Shown here: positions 1-5,417 of the stretch, one piece after another
Position numbering within the stretch: the first letter of the stretch is position 1
How the letters are laid out: every line of letters begins with the position of its first letter
Source of the DNA: Bacteroidota bacterium
GTDB lineage: Bacteria; Bacteroidota; Bacteroidia; Chitinophagales; Chitinophagaceae
Length of the DNA: 8,889 nucleotides
Assembly (NCBI GenBank): GCA_028876035.1
Contig: JAGWTK010000145.1
Span: 1 to 8,889 of the forward strand
Reading direction: 5' to 3'
Notes under the pieces: generated by a model
The model's input: the letters and a program-made list of their open reading frames with translations, nothing else
Told to the model about the DNA's origin: nothing
Database searches by the model: none
Program-made: the position numbers and the translations under genes

Positions 1-464
1 TTGGCGCAGGTGTATGGCTTTATTCTTCCAGGTTTTTCGCCGGCCTTTCTGCCCAGCAAATTATCCCGCAGTCGATCTATTTTTCTAATAACACCGTAAA
101 GCAACAAACCGGGAAATTGGTCCCCCATCTTTTTGCAACGGCAGGCTACCGTTTTATGGTCAGTGATGAAATTTCGATGACACCCAGCGTCATGCTTAAA
201 TATGTTCAACCTCTTCCCGCTCAGTTCGACCTAAACGCCAAATTCCAGTACCTCGACCTGCTTTGGGTAGGCGCAGGCTACCGGTGGAAAGACGGTTTTA
301 ACGCAATGGCCGGACTGAACCTGTCAAGCCTCATTAACGTAAGCTATTCCTACGACTACACTACTTCTGCATTGAGCACACTCACAAAGGGAACGCATGA
401 AATCATCCTGGGATTTTTATTGGGCAACCGCTATGGTGACTGGTGCCCGAAGAATGTTTGGTGA
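1..464 (+). CDS. PorP/SprF family type IX secretion outer-membrane protein, C-terminal part
   Basis: The reading frame is open from the left edge (first full codon at position 3) to the TGA at 462-464, giving the last 153 residues of a longer protein. It shows alternating amphipathic strands typical of an outer-membrane beta-barrel and phrases characteristic of PorP/SprF proteins: GAGVWLYSSRFFAGLSAQQ near the visible start, YRWKDGFNAMAGL in the middle, and a last strand EIILGFLLG. Family members are usually about 300-350 residues, so roughly half is missing. PorP/SprF proteins are outer-membrane partners of the type IX secretion and gliding machinery of Bacteroidota, often found next to a large secreted adhesin; that neighbour would lie outside the window. 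A TTG at 117 could be read as a start, but the homology-like sequence continues upstream of it, so it is not the real one. Heptad repeats begin 3 bp after the stop. Confidence 0.85.
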   Translation, partial: GAGVWLYSSRFFAGLSAQQIIPQSIYFSNNTVKQQTGKLVPHLFATAGYRFMVSDEISMTPSVMLKYVQPLPAQFDLNAKFQYLDLLWVGAGYRWKDGFNAMAGLNLSSLINVSYSYDYTTSALSTLTKGTHEIILGFLLGNRYGDWCPKNVW

Positions 465-467
465 GAG

Positions 468-502
468 AGTACCAAGTATTTAGTACCGAGTACCCAGACG
501 GC
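468..502 (+). repeat. RGTA-type heptad repeat array after the PorP/SprF gene
   Basis: Starting 3 bp after the PorP/SprF stop codon there are four consecutive 7-bp units, AGTACCA, AGTATTT, AGTACCG and AGTACCC, and a decayed fifth, AGACGGC. The 12-mer GTATTTAGTACC also occurs in the array at the agmatinase 3' end, read on the minus strand. The units read in the same direction as the gene that ends here. The function is unknown. Confidence 0.8.
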
Positions 503-560
503 AGCTTACTTTTCATTCGGCACCCTGTAACTTTTGTTAGACCGACTTACCGGCGATTTA

Positions 561-591
561 TACCAGGAACATAGAACAGAGAGCTATGAAC
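561..591 (-). repeat. GTTC-type heptad block, distal part of the TauE-side array
   Basis: Read on the minus strand, 7-bp units with the scheme GTTCnnn follow one another: GTTCATA, GCTCTCT, GTTCTAT, GTTCCTG, then a partial GTA. They lie downstream of the AGTC units that end the TauE/SafE gene, separated from them by 14 bp (592-605), so the 7-bp register is kept. They resemble the GGTTCTT/TGTTCTT units at 5218-5245. The units are degenerate and this block is less certain than the others. Confidence 0.55.
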
Positions 592-605
592 GCTCGATTC
601 GGCGT

Positions 606-668
606 CAGGACCAAATCGATTGGACAATCGACTAAAGACTCCGGACTATCGACTAAAGACTAACGACT
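606..668 (-). repeat. AGTC-type heptad repeat array overlapping the end of the TauE/SafE gene
   Basis: Read on the minus strand there are nine consecutive 7-bp units. The first six are AGTCGTT, AGTCTTT, AGTCGAT, AGTCCGG, AGTCTTT and AGTCGAT; then come the decayed TGTCCAA, TCGATTT and GGTCCTG. The array starts inside the TauE/SafE coding sequence and supplies its last codons and its TAG stop at 653-655. The 14-mer TTAGTCGATAGTCC is also present in the array at 5134-5210 on the plus strand. Confidence 0.85.
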
Positions 669-1420
669 ACTTCGTAGGCAAACCTTGCGATCGTTCCGAT
701 TACGACAATTAGAAAAAGCGTGCGACTAAACCGGTTGCCGCGAAGCAGCGCGAGTCTTGCGCCAAGCAATCCTCCAACGCCATTACAAATCGCCATGGGG
801 ATGGCAATGCCAAATATGATTTTTCCGCGGATAGCAAATAATGCGATGGAGCCCAGGTTGGTGGCGAGGTTTACAAATCGGGCGTGTGCGCTGGCCCTGA
901 GGAAATCGAACCCGAGTAAGCTGATGAAAGACAGGACCAGGAAGCTGCCGGCGCCCGGACCAATGAATCCATCGTAAAAACCCAGCACCAGGCTAATAAG
1001 TATACTCCGAATCCATTCCTGTTTTCTGGAAACCAATTTTGTGCTGTGGGTACCGAAGTTTTTATTCAGCAAGGTATAAATAGCTACCGCGATCAGGATA
1101 ACAAGCAATACCGGCCTCATAAAGCGGTTGCTGACCACCGTTAGCAGGGTTGATCCCCCAAAAGCCGCCAGCATCGCGATAGCCATCATTGCCACTATTT
1201 GCCTTCGGTCAAAGGATACTTTCCGCGCATATTGTACGGCTGCCAGCGAAGTGCCGGTGAAGGAAGGTATTTTGAGGGTGCCGATGACGGTAGAAACAGG
1301 TTGCTGCGGCATCAGGACCAGTGCGGCCGGTGTTTGAAGTAATCCGCCGCCACCCACAATGGCATCGACGAAGCCGGCCAAAAAAGCGATGATGCAAAGC
1401 AGGACCAACAACATGTTCAT
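653..1420 (-). CDS. TauE/SafE (TSUP) family membrane transporter
   Basis: This 255-residue protein is almost entirely hydrophobic, with about eight membrane segments. It has the two glycine-rich signatures of the TauE/SafE family: VGGGGLLQTPAAL at residues 22-34 in the first half and GFIGPGAGSFLVLSF at 151-165 opening the second half. The family exports or imports sulfite, sulfoacetate, taurine-related and other organic anions across the inner membrane; the substrate here cannot be told. The ATG at 1418-1420 overlaps the stop codon of the upstream DMT transporter gene by 4 bp (ATGA), which points to translational coupling and fixes the start. It is the last gene of a minus-strand unit. Its C-terminal residues VVVSL and the TAG stop are encoded by AGTC-type heptad repeats, so the original C-terminus may have been slightly different. 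The length is normal for the family. Confidence 0.9.
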   Translation of the reverse strand: MNMLLVLLCIIAFLAGFVDAIVGGGGLLQTPAALVLMPQQPVSTVIGTLKIPSFTGTSLAAVQYARKVSFDRRQIVAMMAIAMLAAFGGSTLLTVVSNRFMRPVLLVILIAVAIYTLLNKNFGTHSTKLVSRKQEWIRSILISLVLGFYDGFIGPGAGSFLVLSFISLLGFDFLRASAHARFVNLATNLGSIALFAIRGKIIFGIAIPMAICNGVGGLLGARLALLRGNRFSRTLFLIVVIGTIARFAYEVVVSL

Positions 1421-2337
1421 GTGCGCGTCCGTTTTTGAAATTGCAGGTTGGCGATCACCAGTCCGCCAATCACCAATACCCCGCTGATGAGGTGAACCAC
1501 GGTAAAAGTTTCTCCCAGGAAAAGGACCGCTTCGATGGTGCTGAATACTGGTATCAGGTTACCGAACAATGCCGTTCCCGACGCACCGAGTTTTTCAATG
1601 GAAGCATTCCAGCAGAAAAAGGCAATGATAGAATTACCAATACCGAGGTAGGCGATGATGGCGAACATACCAGGTGTCCATTGCACAGCCTGTTCATGCG
1701 TCACTTCGTAAACATAGAAAGGAACCAGGCAGATTACCCCAACAGCGAAGATAACAGCGAGAAAGGCAAGCGGTGAGAGGGTGGCCGGTTTCTTGCGCAC
1801 CAATGTGTTGTAGATGGCAAATGTGAAGGCGCTGATCAGTACGAGCAGGTCGCCCTTTCCAAAATGAAGCGAAGCCAGGTGTTGCAGGCTGCCGGCCGAC
1901 AACAAATAAAGGATGCCCGCGATGCAGATAAGGATACCAGCTATGCGAAAACGGGAAATCTTCTCTTTCAGGAAGAATGCGGCCATAAAGGTGGCAAATA
2001 CCGGCGCTGAGGTAGTTCCGATAAGGGCAAGGTTGATGGCAGAAGTATAATGTCCGCCCAGGTAAATAAACGTATTGAAAATACTTACGCCAGTCAGGGC
2101 TGTCCACAAAAGATACCACCTGTTCGCGATCAGGATTTCTTTTTGTGCTACAATAGCTTTCCAGGCAAAGGGCAAAATGCAAACAGCCGCCAGTCCCCAC
2201 CGGTAAAACGCGAGGCTTACTGGTGGAAGTTGTTTAGAAATACCACGGGCAATTACATAATTACCCGACCAGATAAACGTGGTGAGTATAGCTAGTCCGA
2301 TCCCGGCGTATTGCTGTTGCCTGCCTGTTGCGACCAT
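1417..2337 (-). CDS. EamA/DMT superfamily transporter
   Basis: This 306-residue protein has about ten hydrophobic segments in two homologous EamA halves, roughly residues 12-146 and 162-297. The first helix carries the typical TFIWSGNYVIARG stretch, and the end of the first half has FLKEKISRFRIAGILICIAGI, mirrored in the second half by FLGETFTVVHLISGVLVIGG. DMT proteins of this kind are inner-membrane permeases or exporters for amino acids, nucleosides and other metabolites; the substrate cannot be predicted from sequence. The ATG lies 19 bp after the stop of the radical SAM gene and no Shine-Dalgarno sequence is visible, as is common in Bacteroidota. Its stop overlaps the start of the TauE/SafE gene, so two different small-molecule transporters are translated in tandem. 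Length and halves look complete. Confidence 0.92.
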   Translation of the reverse strand: MVATGRQQQYAGIGLAILTTFIWSGNYVIARGISKQLPPVSLAFYRWGLAAVCILPFAWKAIVAQKEILIANRWYLLWTALTGVSIFNTFIYLGGHYTSAINLALIGTTSAPVFATFMAAFFLKEKISRFRIAGILICIAGILYLLSAGSLQHLASLHFGKGDLLVLISAFTFAIYNTLVRKKPATLSPLAFLAVIFAVGVICLVPFYVYEVTHEQAVQWTPGMFAIIAYLGIGNSIIAFFCWNASIEKLGASGTALFGNLIPVFSTIEAVLFLGETFTVVHLISGVLVIGGLVIANLQFQKRTRT

Positions 2338-2356
2338 GAATGGGTGGCTGCTGGAT

Positions 2357-3652
2357 TTAGTAGTGGGCGAAATCTGTTTCGTAGTTTCCTTTTATCCGCT
2401 CCATGGGGGGATTGAAGTAACCGTATTTTACATCAGGGAATTCTTCGTGGATCAGGTCCTGCAATTGTTTTACGCCCAGGCAGTCTCCCGTTTCTGTTAC
2501 ACCGATGCGCCCCAGGTACCAATCCGGATCAATATTGAAATTCCTCCATTGTATCATTGACAGTTTCGTTTCCTTTATCAGCGTTCGAAGTGCTTCGTAT
2601 TCGTCCTCGCTGTCCGTCATTCCCGGAAACACAAAATAGTTGATACTGCTCCAGCCCCCGTAATGACGCATCACTTTCAGGCTTTCGACAATGTCGTCAA
2701 ACGTGTAATTATTGGGGCGGTAGTACGCCTCATAAATGGGCCGGCGTGCCGAATTGGTGCTTACACGAATGCTGTTCAGCCCGGCTTCGCACAAGGCTTT
2801 TACCGCATCTGGCTTTGAACCGTTGGTATTAATATTTATACTACCTCGGGCGGTATGTTTTCTTATTTCGATGATGGCTTCGCGGATGGTCTCCCACATC
2901 AGCAAGGGTTCGCCCTCGCAACCTTGTCCGAACGATACAATCGGGTAGGGCGCTGTTTGCAGGTGAGGCACTGTAAATTCAACAATTTCTTCCGCAGTAG
3001 GCTTGAATGTCAGGCGATCCTGCGTAGATGGAATACTTTCTTCCTGCGGCTGGAAAGATATACATCCGATGCAATTGGCGTTGCAGGCCGGCGAACTGGG
3101 AACAGGACATTCCCAACGCGCCAGCGCGAAGTTGCGGGCAGCCGGACAACTGTAGGTGAGGCAGCAATTTTCCATCAGGTGTTTTACCAGCCGGTTGTGC
3201 GGATAAGCTTCGAGGAGCGTGGCGGTCCCGGATTTTATTTTTGTGTCGTCGTATCCGGCGCATTCCTGGCGGATGTCTTGTTCAATGCGAACGGCAGTTA
3301 CATAAAATTGATTGTTGTACCAGCCGGCGGCTGTATAGCAAAAAAGCGGTAACGTAGGTGCATCTGGCCCGGTTTCATACGCGGCAATAAATAAACCCGT
3401 GTGCGCCGGTGGGATAAAAGCTGCAACAGCCCATCCTTTTTCGCATAAGCGCATTTCCCCGGTTTTTACATCGATGCCAATACCGCGACGACCCGGTAGT
3501 TCATACATCGAGCCACCGTCGGGCAGGGGAATCCAATCATCCGGTTCAACCGGGTACGCATCCCAGCCAGCACGGCCGGTCGCATAAAGTGTGTCGTCTT
3601 CGAATATATTTCCCTTCCCGTCGGAATAGAGTAAATAAGGAGAATGCTTCAT
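2357..3652 (-). CDS. Uncharacterised radical SAM enzyme with cysteine-rich N-terminal extension
   Basis: This 431-residue protein has the radical SAM 4Fe-4S motif CxxxCxxC as CNANCIGC (Cys190, Cys194, Cys197). It continues with a SAM-binding GGE-like segment, SFGQGCEGEP, at 240-249, then further barrel strands such as SININTNGSKPD (271-282) and SIRVSTNSARR (294-304). The enzyme should cleave S-adenosylmethionine reductively in the cytoplasm; substrate and product are unknown. The cluster motif lies unusually far in: about 160 residues of probably beta-rich sequence come first, then Cys163, Cys164, Cys169 and Cys182, which could hold an additional metal site (inference). I do not recognise the N-terminal domain. 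The ATG at 3650-3652 is 45 bp after the stop of the preceding gene, and the DMT transporter follows after 19 bp, so all are probably one transcription unit. A transporter may move its substrate or product, but nothing proves this. Confidence 0.85.
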   Translation of the reverse strand: MKHSPYLLYSDGKGNIFEDDTLYATGRAGWDAYPVEPDDWIPLPDGGSMYELPGRRGIGIDVKTGEMRLCEKGWAVAAFIPPAHTGLFIAAYETGPDAPTLPLFCYTAAGWYNNQFYVTAVRIEQDIRQECAGYDDTKIKSGTATLLEAYPHNRLVKHLMENCCLTYSCPAARNFALARWECPVPSSPACNANCIGCISFQPQEESIPSTQDRLTFKPTAEEIVEFTVPHLQTAPYPIVSFGQGCEGEPLLMWETIREAIIEIRKHTARGSININTNGSKPDAVKALCEAGLNSIRVSTNSARRPIYEAYYRPNNYTFDDIVESLKVMRHYGGWSSINYFVFPGMTDSEDEYEALRTLIKETKLSMIQWRNFNIDPDWYLGRIGVTETGDCLGVKQLQDLIHEEFPDVKYGYFNPPMERIKGNYETDFAHY

Positions 3653-3697
3653 GCACCAGTGTTGCGGGAAAACAGCTGGTCAGCACGAATCAGCCGC

Positions 3698-4306
3698 CTA
3701 CTGTATTCCCTTTTTCAGATAATGCCTGCAAAATTCGTGAATTTGATCCAGTTCTTCGAATGCAAGATGTGGTTGCAAGGGGAAATCATAGCTCCTTCCC
3801 CCGGCAGTATGAAGCGTCACCTGCTGGTATTGAATGTCAATATCGTTGATACCCGACCATAAGAAGAACCGGTTCTGGGGCAGGTTTGAAACCGAAATGC
3901 CGGTATGACTGAAGATGACCGTTCTGTCGTGACGCAGTTTTTGCTCGCAGTATAAAAGGTATCCATACGCGCCGGCCACCACGGCGAGGGCGATACCTGC
4001 GGCCAAATTGCCTTCCATCATCAGCACTCCGGCGCCACTCCCAAACAATAAAGTTTCGGCTGCGCGCAGCACCAGGTTGGTCCTGGGCATTTCGCGGACC
4101 AATTCGGGACTTGCAAAAACAACCAGCAAGATGTCGATGGCGATCACCAGCTGACTCCAGAAATACAGGGGACGAAAAACAGGATTTTGCAATTGATGGA
4201 GGGCGCTGGAAAGAATTAGTAATCCAGCGACGAGATGGAATAACCGACCCAGGCGCTTGAGGTTTTCGAACGCGGGGTGTACAATGTGGATGGCAATTGC
4301 GTTCAT
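3698..4306 (-). CDS. Four-helix membrane protein with C-terminal PH-like domain (hypothetical)
   Basis: This is a 202-residue protein of unknown function. Four hydrophobic segments lie near residues 21-38, 47-65, 79-96 and 100-119. They are followed by a soluble beta-rich tail (about 125-178) resembling bacterial PH-like domains, ending in a helix with FCRHYLKK. The tail aligns without gaps from Trp150 to the end with that of the divergently transcribed protein at 4596-5156 (Trp131), sharing the pattern W-x2-[IF]-N-[DN]-I-x6-[VL]-T-L-x5-R and a later [FY]-C-R-x2-L-[KR]-K. I chose the ATG at 4304-4306. The frame stays open to an ATG at 4517-4519, but that 71-residue extension is low-complexity and crosses a heptad repeat at 4399-4419. 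It is the first gene of the minus-strand unit and lies 45 bp before the radical SAM gene. A role in membrane sensing or protein assembly is only a guess. Confidence 0.7.
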   Translation of the reverse strand: MNAIAIHIVHPAFENLKRLGRLFHLVAGLLILSSALHQLQNPVFRPLYFWSQLVIAIDILLVVFASPELVREMPRTNLVLRAAETLLFGSGAGVLMMEGNLAAGIALAVVAGAYGYLLYCEQKLRHDRTVIFSHTGISVSNLPQNRFFLWSGINDIDIQYQQVTLHTAGGRSYDFPLQPHLAFEELDQIHEFCRHYLKKGIQ

Positions 4307-4398
4307 AGCAGCGTTTTCTGCGGGATGCGGGGGTCGTTCGATTCCATAAGCTTGATTCGTCCCGGGACCTGGATTAACTTTTCTTTCAGGATTCCAGG

Positions 4399-4419
4399 GT
4401 GCGAAGTACAAAGTACCAA
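4399..4419 (-). repeat. Short heptad repeat tract in the divergent region
   Basis: Read on the minus strand this is GGTACTT followed by TGTACTT and a decayed CGCAC. The core TACTTTGTACTTCG is repeated on the plus strand within 5366-5379, in the array at the agmatinase end. Here it lies upstream of the start chosen for the minus-strand membrane protein, so it is not at a gene end. It contains a TACTTTG that might also act as a weak -7 promoter box, but I see no good -33 partner. Confidence 0.5.
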
Positions 4420-4541
4420 GATGCTTCAAACGGTTGCATGAGCCGATAATGATGTTGCCTCCTGCCGCGCAAATCCAGGAATCAAGAAATCTATAATTCA
4501 AGAAATAAACAGGACTCAATCAGGTGCGCCGGGACCTGATC

Positions 4542-4570
4542 TTACATCATTACATCTTACCTCTTAAATC
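4542..4570 (-). repeat. GATGTAA-type heptad tract just upstream of the 186-residue protein
   Basis: Read on the plus strand, four 7-bp units, TTACATC, TTACATC, TTACCTC and TTAAATC, follow one another, with one extra A between the first two. On the minus strand the units read GATTTAA, GAGGTAA, GATGTAA and GATGTAA. Rotated, they fit the same x-GTA-xxx scheme as the arrays at gene ends. The tract ends 14 bp before the TATCTTCG promoter-like box at 4584. A link with the other repeats is plausible but not certain. Confidence 0.5.
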
Positions 4571-4583
4571 CTCCGTCGAATCC

Positions 4584-4591
4584 TATCTTCG
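4584..4591 (+). promoter_or_regulatory. Candidate Bacteroidota -7 box, possible leaderless start
   Basis: TATCTTCG matches the Bacteroidota -7 consensus TAnnTTTG at all but one of its six fixed positions and ends 4 bp before the ATG at 4596. Transcription would begin at or next to the start codon, giving a leaderless or nearly leaderless message. No clear TTTG -33 element is seen at the right distance. Confidence 0.4.
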
Positions 4592-4595
4592 CCCC

Positions 4596-5156
4596 ATGGT
4601 GTACCAGTTTGTAGTGACACTTAAGAATAAGAATGGGAAACAGATTGATCGTTTTTCCGTATTGGTATTGTTTATCTCGCTCCTGATTTTTATCCGGCAG
4701 CAATTCATACCCGGACAAATGAAGCTGCCGGTGATTTTTGTGTGCGTATTGTTAGCAGCACTTCTGGGCTATAATATTTACCAGTCGAAAAAAGGCAAAC
4801 CGGTTTTTTACAACGGAGCACTGCTGGTGGCCGCCATTGCCTGGATAGTGATGCCCTTTCTCAACTGGTTGTTTGTTCCGTTTGCACTGATGGGACTTGT
4901 TGAAAGACTGGCAAAAAAGCCATTGGAAGTTGGCTTTACTGACCAGGAGGTGCTCATCAATTCATTTATCCGTCGCCGTTATACCTGGAAAGATTTTAAC
5001 AATATCGTACTTAAAGACGACTTGCTTACACTCGACTTTACCAATAACCGGCTCTTCCAGCGGGAAACGGTAGACGAAGAAGGAGATGCAGAGGAGGATG
5101 AATTTAATGCGTATTGCCGGGAGCAGCTGAGGAAGTCGGTAGTCCTTAGTCGGTAG
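4596..5156 (+). CDS. Four-helix membrane protein with C-terminal PH-like domain (hypothetical)
   Basis: This is a 186-residue protein of unknown function with hydrophobic segments near residues 20-34, 43-61, 73-89 and 91-102. A soluble tail follows (about 109-158), then an acidic stretch VDEEGDAEEDEF (159-170). From Trp131 to Lys180 the tail aligns without gaps with that of the divergent neighbour: W-x2-F-N-N-I, then L-T-L, R152 and YCREQLRK line up exactly. The two are probably ancient paralogues sharing a promoter region. I chose the ATG at 4596, just after a TATCTTCG box; a GTG at 4524 in the same frame would add 24 residues with no membrane or domain character. The C-terminal SVVLSR and the TAG stop are encoded by the first three units of a heptad repeat array, so the last residues may not be ancestral. 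The function could be envelope sensing or complex assembly, but this is not shown. Confidence 0.7.
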   Translation: MVYQFVVTLKNKNGKQIDRFSVLVLFISLLIFIRQQFIPGQMKLPVIFVCVLLAALLGYNIYQSKKGKPVFYNGALLVAAIAWIVMPFLNWLFVPFALMGLVERLAKKPLEVGFTDQEVLINSFIRRRYTWKDFNNIVLKDDLLTLDFTNNRLFQRETVDEEGDAEEDEFNAYCREQLRKSVVLSR

Positions 5157-5210
5157 TCCTTAGTCGATAGTCCTTAGTCGATAGTCCTTAGTCGTTAGTG
5201 TTTAGTTGGT
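5134..5210 (+). repeat. AGTC-type heptad repeat array, eleven units
   Basis: Exactly eleven 7-bp units occupy these 77 bp. Units alternate as a 14-bp super-repeat: AGTCGGT-AGTCCTT twice, AGTCGAT-AGTCCTT twice, then the decaying AGTCGTT, AGTGTTT and AGTTGGT. The array begins inside the coding sequence of the 186-residue membrane protein and supplies its last residues and TAG stop. The cleanest units are at the gene end and decay increases away from it. The mechanism and role are unknown. Confidence 0.92.
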
Positions 5211-5217
5211 GCTGAAG

Positions 5218-5245
5218 TGTTCTTGGTTCTTTGTTTTTGGTTCTT
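5218..5245 (+). repeat. GTTC-type heptad block in register with the AGTC array
   Basis: Four 7-bp units, TGTTCTT, GGTTCTT, TGTTTTT and GGTTCTT, follow the AGTC array. They start 84 bp (12 x 7) after its first unit, so both blocks keep the same 7-bp phase across one unrelated heptad at 5211-5217. A similar block lies at 561-591 beside the TauE-side array. Confidence 0.75.
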
Positions 5246-5361
5246 AGTGCACATACTACATTGAGTGGGCTTCGGAGTGATGATGTTTGGCGATTCGATA
5301 TTTAATTCATGTAGTCGGGAACTTGCGTAACATTCTACCGTTGAAATCGTAGCGACTGTCT

Positions 5362-5417
5362 TTGTACTTTGTACTTCGTACTTTTTACCAGATACCAGGT
5401 ACTAAATACCAGCTACC
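5362..5417 (-). repeat. RGTA-type heptad repeat array overlapping the end of the agmatinase gene
   Basis: Read on the minus strand there are eight uninterrupted 7-bp units: GGTAGCT, GGTATTT, AGTACCT, GGTATCT, GGTAAAA, AGTACGA, AGTACAA and AGTACAA. The first two encode the end of the agmatinase-family protein, and the TAG stop is formed across the second and third. It is the counterpart of the 468-502 array: both face an AGTC/GTTC array across a convergent gap. Confidence 0.88.

Noticed and set aside
465..652. Intrinsic terminator between the convergent PorP/SprF and TauE/SafE genes
   Set aside because: I looked for a GC-rich hairpin followed by a T-run on either strand and found only very short pairings; the visible structure is the heptad arrays.
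1694..2200. 168-codon minus-strand open frame within the DMT transporter gene
   Set aside because: It is a shadow frame; the DMT frame over the same bases gives a coherent ten-helix transporter.
4307..4519. N-terminal extension of the minus-strand membrane protein by 71 residues
   Set aside because: The extension has no domain or membrane character and crosses a heptad repeat also seen in a non-coding array, so the ATG at 4304-4306 is preferred.
5134..5245. CRISPR array
   Set aside because: The units are 7 bp, contiguous and without spacers, and no cas-like gene is nearby.
5253..5361. Small gene or RNA in the unique middle of the second convergent gap
   Set aside because: I see no convincing start, coding character or stable fold; it appears to be unique spacer sequence between the two arrays.
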